DNA of 64,000 nucleotides from Adineta ricciae (lineage: Eukaryota > Rotifera > Eurotatoria > Adinetida > Adinetidae): the NCBI GenBank assembly GCA_905250025.1, contig CAJNOJ010000037.1, forward strand, positions 372,001-436,000. Reading direction: 5' to 3'. Positions 49,142 through 60,731 of this stretch are shown piece after piece. The notes below the pieces were generated by a model. The model saw only the letters and a program-made list of their open reading frames with translations, ran no database searches and had not been told where the DNA came from. A program made the position numbers and the translations under genes. Numbering within the stretch: the stretch's first letter is position 1; each line of letters opens with the position of its first letter.

Positions 49142-50566
49142 ATGGCTCACGGATTAGCGGATAGTGAAATGAAAAAAGAATATTTTGATGATCAACAAAC
49201 ATTGGACGACAAGTTAGACAAATTGGCTCAATGGATCAAAGATAGTAAACATTTCATCGTATTTACTGGTATGTTTTTAATCAATTATATCGAATATAGA
49301 CGCAGTCGTATCTGTTGAACAGGAGCTGGGGTGTCAACCTCGACTGGTATACCAGACTTCCGTAGTGCAATGGACACCGTTCTACCAACTGGACCAGGTG
49401 CATGGGAATTACGAGAGTACTTATTCAAGAAAGTTAATTTTACAATATCGTAACTTGTTTTTCTCTTTCTATTAGTAATCAAGCATCACGATCAAAGAAA
49501 GCTGTTGTCGTTCGCGACATGCACAAAGCTATTCCATCACCTACACATATGTATATCTTGAACCATCTTCTCTCTACTATTGACAAGTTTACGTTTTCTC
49601 TAGGGCATTGGTGGAGTTACAACGTCGTGGAATATTGAAATGCTTAGTATCCCAAAACTGTGATGGTTTACATTTACGCAGTGGCATGAATCCAAAGTAT
49701 TTAGCGGAATTACATGGAAATATGAACTTAGAAATATGTTCAAAATGCGATGCTAAATATCTGCGCGATTATGATGCTGCTGCTGGGCGTCTTGATCATT
49801 TGACTGGACGTCGGTGCGATAAACCTGATTGTCGTGGATATTTAAAAGATTCGATCATTAACTTTGGTGAAAATTTACCTGAAGAAGAAATTACAAAAGC
49901 ATTTACACATGCAGAAAAGGCCGATCTTTGTCTCGTCCTCGGTAATTCCGCTTTGGCGTGTAACACGGACTGAATAGTTAACTATTTGTTTTGCTTTTTC
50001 TCTCAGGTTCCAGTTTAACAGTCACACCTGCTGCAGATGTTCCACGTCGAGTGGGCAAACGTAGCCAAAAATTAGTGATTGGCAATCTTCAACGAACGCC
50101 GCTATACTCGTTAGCGACAGTCAACATACACGCATTCAGTGACACTATTATGCAAGGCCTAATGGAACGACTTGAAATACCTATTCCGCAGTGGATTGTT
50201 CGACGACGTGTACGAGTTACACGTGAAACAAGTTCAGATGGGCACAATTATGAGGTTTTAATTGAAGGGCGTGATCCTGACAAGCCTAATATACCATTTA
50301 GTCTCTTCAAAGCTGTTGAAATCAAAAGTGATGGAAAGGAGATGAAGCAAACCATTCGTGAACCGTTCCTATTTGAATTGTCGAAAGATAAGACTCAGCC
50401 AGTCAGCATTCAACTACACTTCTTCGGTCACTATAATGAACTTCCATTCGATCTAAAATACGAAGATGCCAAACATATTCCTCACGAAGATGAATTCTAT
50501 TTATTCTACAATCCGATGATAGGACAATGGAAGAAAACTAAGAATCCCGAGGACTTTCCTCTCTAA
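49142..50566 (+). CDS. class IV sirtuin (SIRT6/7-like) NAD-dependent deacylase
   Basis: Five exons (49142-49268, 49323-49416, 49476-49550, 49604-49941, 50007-50566) give 397 aa. The Rossmann core has HFIVFTGAGVSTSTGIPDFR (NAD binding), PTHMALVELQRRG, VSQNCDGLHLRSG and the catalytic His in LAELHGNM. A zinc ribbon (CSKCDAKYL then RCDKPDCRG) and LVLGSSLTVTPAADVP, the last NAD-binding stretch, are followed by LVIGNLQRTP. SQN(C/V)DGLH(L/V)RSG and NLQ.TP place it with SIRT6/SIRT7. LVLGSSLTVTPAADVP resembles the SIRT6 GTSLQIRPSGNLP site. The C-terminal about 120 aa (RRRVRVTRETSSDGHNYEVL to the end) look like a beta-rich domain not present in either human protein. Likely nuclear chromatin deacylase. 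Confidence 0.93.
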
Positions 50567-51282
50567 GTCAGTGTACTTGGAACTGATTTAAAACAGAATT
50601 GCGTTAGAGACATTATTCAATATTCGTTATGTTTGTTCATGTACAGTTGATCTTTTGTTTTGACTTTCTTCATCTTGTTTTCATCCTTAACATCACATAC
50701 ATCCGTGCAATTGAAATGCGCGGGAAAACGTATATCAAAACTATTAACAATTGAAAACAAGCCAGGGGGAAAACGAACAATTCAATGGAAAACTAAGAAC
50801 AAAAGAGAGAGGAAAAGAGGTGCACGCCTGCACACGAAGTACAAAATCTATAGAATATGTAAACTTGATGTCAACAATAACACAGACTACGTTGAAGAGA
50901 GAAGGAAGAAATGGGAAAACACCGAAGACAAACAACGATCAGTTACAAGAAGAAATATAAAACGAAAAAACAGAATATATGTGAAAACATAGAAATGAAA
51001 TGAGGAATGTCTCATACAAGTAAAGAGTTATATATACTCATAAATGTTTATGTAGTAGATAGGTATCAAAGAGAATGAGACAAACAGAGTTACAAAAAAA
51101 AACGAAGACATTCTAATCATTTTTTAAACATGATTTGATATGTCATGACTGATTGAAAGGTACCAGACTACGTATGTGAATGCTACAATGAAGAATCGAA
51201 GCCGAAGCGTACATATGATTGAGTTGATCATATGGTTAAGAAAGGAAGCAAAAGAATCTGTACTGATAGTTATCTTATATTC
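50567..51282. other. intergenic, converging 3' ends
   Basis: AT- and purine-rich DNA between the sirtuin and nuclear-receptor stops. Overlapping Lys/Arg-rich ORFs at 50660-50992 in two frames are composition artefacts. Nothing else was seen. Confidence 0.45.
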
Positions 51283-53512
51283 TTAGTAGTTTTCGTTTGT
51301 TGGCATAGTATTTGAAAGAACGGTCGATGAAGTCGATGATGATGCTGGCGACCCGGATAAGCTGTTACCTGCCAACGGTGATCGAACTGAGGTACTTGTG
51401 GATGTACTGTGAACTATAGGCGATAGTGGCGGTGCTCGGTTTTCCTTCTGTAATTCATTCAAATGCGATGTTTCACTAATCATGGTTGAATTAAAATGGG
51501 TTGTAGGTATTTGTGTAGTAGAATGTTCTGAAGTCACGGGTTCAATACTTGGGACTGTCGTCGCTCTCGACGAAGACGATCGATCATCATCTTCGACTAA
51601 TTCACATAAATTTACATTCGCCAATGTCGAACAAAGTTTTTGTAGATCTATTAATAGAAAAAAAAAGCAAACACTTCAATCTTCGGAATGTTTTATTTTG
51701 TGTGATTTACCGAAAAGTAAAGGTACGAGATTTTGAAACATTCGTCGTCCAACTTTCAACCCGAAAGCGTCATGTAAATAGCGACATGCTAGTTCGACGT
51801 ACGATTGTTGAATTCGATTCAGTTTTTCATTCAATTTCGATATTGATGATGAAGAAGTTGTCGATGCCAATGATGACGAAGGTGAAGATGCTGGTGAATC
51901 ACTCGTCATTTTATGCGAATCGTGTTCCATTGCCTTTTGCTGTCCTTGTTCATATGAAGCTATATTAAAGCCTGCCTCGAATCCATCCGAAAATAAGAGT
52001 ACAATCATCAGTAATAAGAACAACGTGTGCGCACGTTCGTCTGCTTCTTTATCATACGGCGATTGATAAGTAACGGAAGTTAATTTGGTTGCTAACGCAA
52101 TAAAATGTTTATAGACGCGTGGCCCATAGACAAACAATATGTATTTGGCATCATACGGTTGATCCGCTAAAATACGACAGAATATACGATACACTCATAT
52201 AGGTACATTCATCAAACCTGTTGTTCGATCAACGAACGTATCCGTATCGGCATTGTATGTCAATGCTCCATGGAACATAAATACTGCTAACATGTTTTTA
52301 ATCAGAATCGATTTCTTTTCAATCTCTGTCAATAATTGAAATTCCGGTATCAAGGAGAAGTAATATAACAAACGTGATGTCGTCATCTGCGTTAATTCAC
52401 GCGTTAGATCTTTCACTAGCAGTAATTTTGATTCCGTATTGGTTGTTTGCGCTATTAATGCATTACGGTAAGCGAATTTGTTTGGTTGCGGATATTGCTG
52501 ACATATCATTTGATAACCATTTGCTAAGTTTGCTAAGAGGCATTGTTGACGTTCGTACAGTTGCTGATCGAACGGGCGGTGCATGTGCATCATTGGCAAG
52601 GAAAGAGGGCATGGTTCGCCATGTTTACTCGACACTGGATGCGACGAACTCGATGACGATGATTGCTAAAAAGAAATATGTTGAATTATTCGTTGAGCTT
52701 CTCTTTCTTTTCAACTATACTTCAGTCGAAAGGAGATTCGATTGAAAATTTGTATGATTTATATCACGATTCGCTTGTTGTTGGATAGTCATGTGTGCCT
52801 GTTGTTTGATCAAACGATTTCGTTCAATCTTTCGTCTTTTCAAGCGTTTTTCTTCATCGGTGAGAATCCAGTCTTTTCGCATGCCTTGAGTTAAATAACA
52901 TAAACTCATAAAATATTTTCAAGATGATCGAAGCGAAAAAGAAAGCTCCGGTTCATTCTCATTATTAAACAATACATACCGACTGTAAAGCATTTTGTTA
53001 ATCGACATCGTTTACATCGTTTGCGCGTTGTTGATGTTATCACACAATTATTATTATTTCGACAACGAAATTTATCCTTAACAACGGCAAAACAAAGAAA
53101 ATTTCAAGTATGTTATTGCCGAGAATATTTACCATAGCTTTCAGCGCATTTCGTCGAAAGAATGCTTTACATGATTCACAAGTAACTAAAACGACATCAA
53201 TTTCCATTAGTCAGCCGGTCGAATATGTTTGTCAATTAAATCGTTACTTTGATCAAAATTGTAACCATGTGCTTTTGCTCCGCAGACATAACACGGTGAA
53301 ATATCCTTTTGACGTTTGGTTCCACCGTTCGATAGACTTGCACTACTGCTGCTGGTGATGCTCGACCGAGATACATGCGCTCGATTTTGCGAGTTCGCTG
53401 CATTCAAATCCTCGTATTGATCACTATTACTACTACTATTTTTCGATTTTTCATCGTCATCGTCGATTTCAATCATTGACGGATGCGTATCACTACTACT
53501 ACTGTTCATCAT
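51283..53512 (-). CDS. nuclear hormone receptor, HR96/VDR/DAF-12 type (NR1I/J-like)
   Basis: Ligand-regulated transcription factor. A Ser/Asp-rich N-terminus leads to the DNA-binding domain: zinc finger one CYVCGAKAHGYNFD, P-box TCESCKAFFRRN, zinc finger two FRCRNNNNCVITSTTRKRC then KRCRLTKCF, and the basic extension GMRKDWILTDEEKRLKRRK. The ESCKA P-box is characteristic of NR1I/NR1J receptors. The ligand-binding domain follows after a Ser/Gln-rich hinge (ELTQMTTSRLLYYFSLIPEF, KKSILIKNMLAVFMF, DGFEAGF, RIQQSYVELACRYLHDAFG, MFQNLVPLLF, LQKLCSTLANVNLCEL). A Ser/Thr-rich tail of about 100 aa extends past LCELVED, the likely AF-2 region. The receptor has at least eight exons. A polyserine stretch sits within the LBD between helices. 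The specific ligand and orthologue are unknown. Confidence 0.9.
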
Positions 53513-55170
53513 CTGCTAACGTAGTTGCGATTCTTCGTTTTGAATATTAAGATATTTTGTTCATATTCAATTTATCTAAAAGAAGAAAAAAACAAAATAT
53601 CAACCTTTTCTTTCTTTCACTCATCAAAAAGAAAGAAAGAAAGCATCTTTTTTTTCTCTTGTATGGGAATGTGATTGTACCTATGTAGAAAAATAGAGAA
53701 AACAAGGCAGTGCGAGAAGGGTCAGAGTGATAGATACTATTGTTTGTCTATATATATATATATAACGTGTTTGAGTACATTTCGTTTGTATACACTTGAT
53801 TGGTGGGCTAGATAATTCATAGTTTCAGTTTACAGAATGATTCTCTTTCCTAGTCTTTTACTGGGTAATAACAAACGTCTTGTTTACCCATTGTCTCAGA
53901 GAATGTCTCGAATAAAATTTGATTTCATTAATGTGAACGTGATCTCGAATGAATATGATATAGATGGAATTCACAAGAGATCCATCTGCATGCTGATGAA
54001 TTAGCAATATCCAATTAAAACCATACCTTTTCACCTCTTAGCAGTTGCAAACGAACGCCTACTTACATTCTATTCTTATGCTCAGAAGAGGAAGAACAGA
54101 AGAATTATCGAACTTAATTCTCATATCGCTTTCCTCGACTAAAATTTCAGTTCTTTACTTATCTAACTAAAAACAGACCAAGGTGAGAAAAATTTTTCGT
54201 AAAATACTTTTATTTATATCTATCTATACGTATTTTATCTTCCTGTAATCAAGAGGCGTTCTATACAATGAAATCTATTACGTTCATATGTACACTGACA
54301 TGCAATTCGAAAACTATATATATATAGCATTAATACAAAATAAACATATAGAAAAATATCTCGACATCGCCCCGTTTTTATATACACGAACACGCAGCTT
54401 TGAAGAAAAGCACAGGAAAGCAAAATACTCTTCAGAGGAAGAATGAAAGAAATCCTGACGAGTTGTGTAGCATTATTTATAGCACAAGGTCGCTTATGCT
54501 TTTTTTCTCTTTTTTCTCTTTTCATTCTCTATCTCGTTTTTTTTGCGTTCTCAATGCACTCATTTCGGCCACTAACGATTTCTTTTTCTCTGTAATGTTC
54601 CTGACTAGTCTATATATTGAAGATTGCGATAATAGAAGTCACAAAGCAATTTACTCAATATTCTGCCTGCGCAGAGAAGAAAACCGTGCTTCGTGTCATG
54701 ACGAACTATTACAGTTCATTAATAGAAAAGACTCACACCGATATTTTCGTTCGAACAGGATACATTGATGCAGAAAATGTGTCTTAATTATAAAACAAAA
54801 AGTGCATTTTCATTGAAATAAGAAAGATATGATCAAGTATCGCTCCTCCACTTCGTTAATAAGCGCATAGGTAAATGCACACGTACGAATGCAAATAGAA
54901 AAAGAATATAAGTTGAAGAACACTGAACTCAAAAGGCTTACTTGACCATCTGAACTTACTGGTACGAATCATCTTCTTTTTTTTCTGTCAACCTAGTTTT
55001 TTTTCCTTCTCTGATCATGTCCAGTCTACTTCAATATTGACTTTTCGACCAAATGAGTTATCAGACAAGTAAATAAAAACATTTCGGTTAACAATTTGCG
55101 TATTCTTTTCCTCTTAATCACAATCTAACGTTTGACAACAAACGAAAATAACTTCAAAGTTACTTAGCGA
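53513..55170. other. 1.65-kb intergenic region
   Basis: AT-rich upstream DNA of the nuclear receptor and downstream DNA of ALG10. It contains GAAA/CTTT runs (53581-53660), a TA repeat (53749-53764) and unsupported ORFs (54235-54525 minus, 54400-54768 plus). No RNA gene was recognised. Confidence 0.45.
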
Positions 55171-57270
55171 TTAATACATAAACCGTTGTATTTCATTCGG
55201 ATGAGTCGACCAGACGAACGTTCGATGGCAGAAGATATAAATCGTGAGAACATTAAAAACAATTGCTTGGCAAAGTTCAAAGTATAATTTCGATGATTTC
55301 TTATCATTGATTGCCAAGCGTAAGAGAATGAATGGTAATATGAAATATCGAAACTCCAACAACTTTTGAAATATTGTCAACAAAATGATCGAAATGAGTA
55401 ACAGGAGAATATTTAATAATGATCGATCGTAAATTTGAAAGTAGAGTAAAACAATTGATACGGCATAGACCGGCGTTATTATATAACGAAATTGGCTATA
55501 ACGTTTGAATAACCGCGACCATATATAAAACGTGTAATGTCGATTATCAGAGAGAAGAAATAAATGTTCATACGTAAAATATTTAATACTGAGGTTAATT
55601 AACACTAACAACACAAGAAAAACTAGCGGATGTGTGCGAATGAAACGCCATAGGCGACAAAAATTCGTGACAGTCACCTAAAAGAGAAAAAAAGAACGTT
55701 AGTGTAGTTTAATCACGAAAAGAGCCACACGTTCAATGCTCTTTAAGAGATGACTGCTATGTTATCCGTCGTTACCCTCTTCATTTAAATAGAACAATTT
55801 GATTGATATTGAAAATTTCTCACGAATAACTAAGTACAAAATCACGCCTTTATCAAAGCTTATCTCAAAGTACTTTTCTTCGGACGAACATTAAGCAATT
55901 TGATTAAAGACGAAGAACGAAGTGCTGACACGATAACATTCTGTATACTATTTCACAAAAGAGACCTATGAGTGCAAGTATACACGCACCGCTTCCCGTT
56001 TATAACATTCACATGCCAATGAAATTCTTCACGTGTGATTTTGCTTTTATCGACGAACTTACCAAATGTGCACTGACAAAAAATGCAGTGTAGATGGCAT
56101 AGTAATGCATTTGGGCTAAATGCAGGACCATTTGATGATGCTCCTGGTGACCGAGTGTTACAGAGTAGTTATTTTTAATAAAGTAGAAGATGAATAATAA
56201 AATAACGCATACGTGGTACTGGCATTTTCTGGCAATTGATGGTAAAAGATGGAAAATGAATTTAATTTCCATTCGAGCATATTTCCATAGAACGAGAAAG
56301 TATTCTTTCATTTCAATTTTATCACTCGAACGTAATGTATAAACATGCAAAATATGACTTTGCTTCGAATGCAATCGGAATTCTTCGATAATAGTTAAAC
56401 CGATTTCGTAGGCAACGACAATGATGTTCGTTTGACGAAATGTAAGTGCAACCAGAGAAAATAGTGCTGATGAGAAATGATAATGATAAACATGAGTTGT
56501 CAATGAAAGCATGGCGAAGAAAAGCGAACCAACATCGGTGTAATAAAGAAACGTAAAAAAATATATTAACGGGTGACAGGTTATACATATTGAAGAGAGG
56601 ATGGAAGTCTAAAATAGAATTCAATTACTTGAAAATAACTAACAAAAGAAAGATCTTGTCATTGAGAACAATACTTTGATAACAGGCATTTTCGAGTGTC
56701 ATCAAAAATTCATTTTCAAAGAGAAGATGTCATAAAAGTCTGAGCGAAGAAATAAAATACAAAAGGAAAATTTTTTCTTTCAGTTTTCGTATCTATTCCT
56801 TCGACTTTGTCAACCATGTCACTCCCATTTACTTGTTCAACTTACCTGTTGATCCATTTCTTTTAGCTTCTGGAGATACTTCACGAATATAAATGGTAAT
56901 ATTAATATGAAAATAACATTGGTAAATCGAGCTAAGCCTAAGGAACATTGCCCGAATGATTGATGAAGTATCTGCAAGTTATCTAAAGTTATTTCTAAAA
57001 TATGTGTCAGAAAATATAAACCAGGTGGTGTTGTGATACTTGGATCCCACTAGAATAAACAGTATAACGGAGTGCATCATTCGTATCTCTATGTTTTTCT
57101 GCACTTACATGTCTGTAGTTTCCTGAACAATAATTTGCTGCTTGATGAAAATGAAAGTATTCATCCATGTACGGTTCCGGTACTTGTTGATGAATGTACA
57201 TTGAAAGATAAAGTGTAATCGAAGCAAAACATGTGTAAGATAATGAATTGATCAGTGTGAAATGAGTCAT
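55171..57270 (-). CDS. ALG10: ALG10-like dolichyl-P-glucose alpha-1,2-glucosyltransferase
   Basis: Adds the terminal third glucose to the dolichol-linked oligosaccharide in the ER lumen, the signal for transfer by OST. Four exons (57109-57270, 56846-57049, 56063-56608, 55171-55677), all in phase 0, give 472 aa; human ALG10 is 473 aa. Family blocks are VPEPYMDEYFHFHQAANYC (conserved acidic Asp-Glu loop), WDPSITTPPGLYFL, YYTDVGSLFFAML, ALTFRQTNIIVVAYE, NYSVTLGHQEHHQMVLHLAQ, EFRYFILPFILLRL and a C-terminus HPNEIQRFMY resembling FMW in yeast and human. About 12 hydrophobic segments fit a polytopic GT-C enzyme. With ALG1 in the same window this is a second step of the same pathway, probably by chance. 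Confidence 0.96.
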
Positions 57271-57547
57271 CTGAAAAAAAATTACAATATTGTTTATTAG
57301 AAAATAACATTGAACCAGCGATATTGAAGTATTCGCTCAATGAAAAGTGTCTCCACGCCTCTCATTCTACTAACCTTTGAAGATCTTCATCAACAAAAAG
57401 AAAACATCGATCTATAGTAATCCGATAAATTACCTTGATTGAATTGATTATTCAAGGAAAGAACTTTTTCTCATTTACGTTTTCAATGTCACAGGAAAAC
57501 GATAAGAAAAAGACGCGAAAGACAAACGTCTCTTCATTTGAGAATGA

Positions 57548-58114
57548 ATGTCCAGAATAATAACATCGTATTATTGTTCATGCTCGACATGTACACAAAT
57601 ACGAAACGAACAACCGAAATCTCGCCGATATCTTAATTCACTTCGTTCGTTCTTCAACCGATTCTGTTGTCTATCATCACAATATCAACAACAAACGTTC
57701 AACGAAATCAAACCGTCGACAATTACTTTTCGAGACATGGATATCACCAACAAACATTGCTCGAAACATGATGTGATGATCAAAGCAAGCCGACCTAATT
57801 TCTCTCGACATCGAAATGAATTAGTACGACAACGTGTTAAACAAGCAAATCAGCGCTGGAGACGCATGTCTGTTCTACCAGCTAATCTAACTGATTTCAT
57901 TCTGAAAAACATAGATCTCATTCCGTTTTGTACTGACTGCTATGAAAACTTTTCTCCATTAGTGTTCGATCTTTGTCGTGCATGTATAACAACATCTCTC
58001 GATTATCAACAACGATTCGCGAACAATGATGAGAATCAGACTATGTCGAGAATGTCATCGATGGAAGACTATTTATCTGAAGAGAAATCGTCCTTTTCGA
58101 CGAGTCATGTTTAA
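57548..58114 (+). CDS. unrecognised 188-aa protein
   Basis: Single open frame of 188 codons followed by an AATAAA signal (about 58191). It starts MSRIITSYYCSCSTCTQIRN. The middle is basic (RHRNELVRQRVKQANQRWRR), followed by LPANLTDFILKNIDLIPFC and a Cys-containing stretch (CTDCYENFSPLVFDLCRAC), which has C-x2-C spaced pairs that might bind metal. The C-terminus is Ser/Glu/Met-rich. No family is recognised. It is convergent with the glycosyltransferase-like gene, whose stop is about 100 bp away. Coding is likely from length, codon regularity and the polyadenylation site, but function cannot be given. Confidence 0.6.
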   Translation: MSRIITSYYCSCSTCTQIRNEQPKSRRYLNSLRSFFNRFCCLSSQYQQQTFNEIKPSTITFRDMDITNKHCSKHDVMIKASRPNFSRHRNELVRQRVKQANQRWRRMSVLPANLTDFILKNIDLIPFCTDCYENFSPLVFDLCRACITTSLDYQQRFANNDENQTMSRMSSMEDYLSEEKSSFSTSHV

Positions 58115-58216
58115 TAAACTTCATTTAATTGTATTCATAACAGGTATTCGATCGAAAATGTCTGCTAGTATTAAGCATTCTTTATATATTTGAAATAAAG
58201 CTTCCTTCACTCACTG

Positions 58217-58972
58217 TTAGCACTTATCATTGAGACATTCCACGCCAACTTGGTTCTCTTCAATGTCAAGCATCTGTAGTAATTGTTTGGTTCGGCTATT
58301 TTTCGAACTCATTTTTACTTGATGTTTTAACCGACGATTCTCATCATAATTGAACTGAGTAGACCAAGGTACATTCTCATCGAAACGTATGAGTAGAGCA
58401 CGATTTTTTGCCATTCCACCGAACAACTTCTGTTGCAGAGCGATGGTAATAGCATCTTCCATGCCTGATGGATTAACAAGATCAGCACATAAGGGAAAAC
58501 CCGTCCGACGTAGTTTCTTCAAGTTCCAGATTGCTAATGTATTCCACGGACTTGTATCACCACGAAGAGAGAGATATTTCTCATCAGATGTCTGATGACC
58601 ATCCAATGCAGCACCAACGCAGAGAATATCGTCATTATCTGTCATATGAGATCGTAAGCAAGCGATGTGTCGTGATGTACACTGAATTTCAGCGGATTGA
58701 ATGAGTACATATTGGTGATCGATTGGTATGTGATTGAGAAGGATGTTTAATGGTGTTGAGATACCAATCCACGGCTGAATTGGTATAAAATCAATAGGAA
58801 TATTTGATTGTTGAGAATATTTTTTAATACAATCTGTCTGATCTTTTTCAATATTTACACCGATAAGAAGTCGACTCGAGTAAATTTGTGCTTGATCAAT
58901 AAAACGCCAAAGTTTGTCGAGATCTTCGTCATGATTACCATAGTAACGTGTTATTGTGCACACATCATTCAT
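58217..58972 (-). CDS. small GT-A glycosyltransferase-like protein
   Basis: Single exon, 251 aa, no signal peptide or membrane helix. The order of elements resembles a GT-A (family 2-like) fold: VCTITRYYGNHDEDLDKLW at the first strand, LLIGVNIEKDQ, PIQPWIGISTPLNILLNHI, then YVLIQSAEIQC where a nucleotide-sugar enzyme has its D-x-D. Acceptor-side blocks follow (GDTSPWNTLAIWNLKKLRRTGF, GMEDAITIALQQ). The metal-binding acidic motif is not canonical (Ser-Ala-Glu). Therefore enzymatic activity is uncertain. The similarity is recognised by pattern only. Confidence 0.6.
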   Translation of the reverse strand: MNDVCTITRYYGNHDEDLDKLWRFIDQAQIYSSRLLIGVNIEKDQTDCIKKYSQQSNIPIDFIPIQPWIGISTPLNILLNHIPIDHQYVLIQSAEIQCTSRHIACLRSHMTDNDDILCVGAALDGHQTSDEKYLSLRGDTSPWNTLAIWNLKKLRRTGFPLCADLVNPSGMEDAITIALQQKLFGGMAKNRALLIRFDENVPWSTQFNYDENRRLKHQVKMSSKNSRTKQLLQMLDIEENQVGVECLNDKC

Positions 58973-59385
58973 TACTTATTCTGAAAAGCAAATGAAATAT
59001 TTCTATTAATTAATTCTGACGTCTGTGTAAATCTTGAATTACTGCGCTATTTTCGTTGATAGATAGGTACTATTTCATATTTGTCTACTGCTGATGACGA
59101 TTACCCAGTAAAAAAACAGACTAATCTGATATCTGACGATGTTGTTCTATTAATACTTTACATATTACGTGATCATCTTATTTTTACCATTAGTATGAAA
59201 ACCTGATGTATGCGTTTGAAATAAACAAAGAAGAAGATACAAACAAAGCATCGGTTTTTCATTTCCAGTATTCTCTTTTGTCCTTCTTTCCTTACGCATC
59301 GAATAACAAAAATTAGCAAATAAAAATCCGAACTGAATTCATTCACATTGTCAAAATAAGAGCAAATGTCACATTCTATTAGGTT
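58973..59385. other. intergenic 0.4 kb
   Basis: AT-rich spacer upstream of the GT-A-like gene and downstream of the zinc-knuckle pseudogene. Nothing recognised. Confidence 0.45.
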
Positions 59386-60223
59386 TTAATTCGTCAATGG
59401 CATGCACATAGGATATAATTGTAGTGGAGTCATCGGAGGGTATGATTGACGAGGCACCGATGAAAACGCTCGATTACTCTGACAATCACGTGTCACCTGA
59501 CTCGGTGAACTACCTGAATAGCACTTCATATTCGACTTCTGACATCTGTAAGAGCGGAATCGATTAAGGTGCTAACAGCAAATTATCTCATAGGGCAAGC
59601 AAAATTGTACTCGCGTACGAAATGGCCTAGACGAGTACAACTGAAAGAATAAAAATCTATTGAAATGTTATCGAAAAACAAATGATTTTTCATACGAATA
59701 ATCAAACCATGTTACGCACACCTGTTCGAGTATTGCCTGGACACGATCTAGCAAGGTGATCAAGCCGTGAACATTTAAAAGAAATCAATGATGTATTTGA
59801 AAAAACAAAACTCACGCTGAAGTTTAGATTATCGACCTACCTCAATAGCACTGAGTATTTGTTTACGGATGACTGTTGGAGTTCACAGGTGCTGTACACT
59901 CTGTGCGCATATGTCTATTTTGACCGTAGTTATAGCACATACCTATGAATTTAAATGATTTATAGGATATTTAGTTCGATGACGATACGAATATCATTAA
60001 TCGAAGAGTAATCACGTGCGATATGACCGAATTCACCACATCGATAACAGCGTTGCGAACCATCACGTAGATTACTGTTGTAAACAAATGGTACAAAATC
60101 ATCTGACATTCCATTTACACGATTCATATCATCGAGCGGATAAAACTGAGTTCCGCCGATGTTTGTGCGATGCCGAGTAAAATGATCTTGTTGACCACAA
60201 CATTTAAAATCCGACATTTTCAT
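59386..60223 (-). pseudogene. CNBP-type CCHC zinc-knuckle gene, decayed
   Basis: The minus strand carries serial remnants of CCHC knuckles in CNBP order. Starting MSDFKCCGQQDHF, knuckle one is CYRCGEFGHIARDY (last Cys is Tyr, codon TAC). Knuckle two near 59893-59934 is CYNYGQNRHMRTEC (second Cys is Tyr). Knuckle three near 59614-59645 is CTRLGHFVREY (last Cys is Tyr). Knuckle four near 59479-59524 is CYSGSSPSQVTRDC (second Cys and His lost). Each of the four has thus lost at least one zinc ligand while the surrounding knuckle residues remain. Short introns separate them, and frame continuity is not clean (a stop follows knuckle two). CNBP binds G-rich single-stranded nucleic acid. This copy is unlikely to do so and is probably a decaying paralogue. 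Confidence 0.75.
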
Positions 60224-60731
60224 CTAAAGACATGATTAGAATCAATAAATGCGCGCCAAAGTATGAAGAAATCATCTTGTAGTAGCACTCTACAATATAT
60301 ACATAAAACAAAGAAAAAAGCGTTCATTATAACATCGAAATAACATTAATATTAAGTATAGATTAGAAACATGGTGGCGCACAAAGAGAAAAGAAAAGTA
60401 TGTGTTTTTTTAATGTTAATGGTCACGATTGAAAAGAGCTAAATCGATAGAAATCTTTTCCGATTGAACATAGATATATCTATTCAGTGCTATTATCATC
60501 TGATTCGTTTTTGGATTCGACTAGTTTGGACTTTTCACTAAACAAACTTCAATCAACATCATATTCGTGTTATTCATTACAAAACTTACATCTGCAACGT
60601 TGATTGCATATCAACTAGTTCCGATTGATTTTTCGTTACATTCAACGATGAAACATTAGGTGACAACGATGAAATCGTCTCCACTAATACAGAACAAAAG
60701 AAAGAAGACGATAGAGATCATCTACTGATTC
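60224..60731. other. intergenic 0.5 kb
   Basis: AT-rich DNA between the BRPF-like stop and the CNBP-like start. It was searched specifically for a PWWP-domain exon in the minus-strand frames and none was seen. No other feature was recognised. Confidence 0.45.

Noticed and set aside
50660-50992. Lys/Arg-rich ORFs downstream of the sirtuin
   Set aside because: Purine-rich 3' sequence open in several overlapping frames; no domain.
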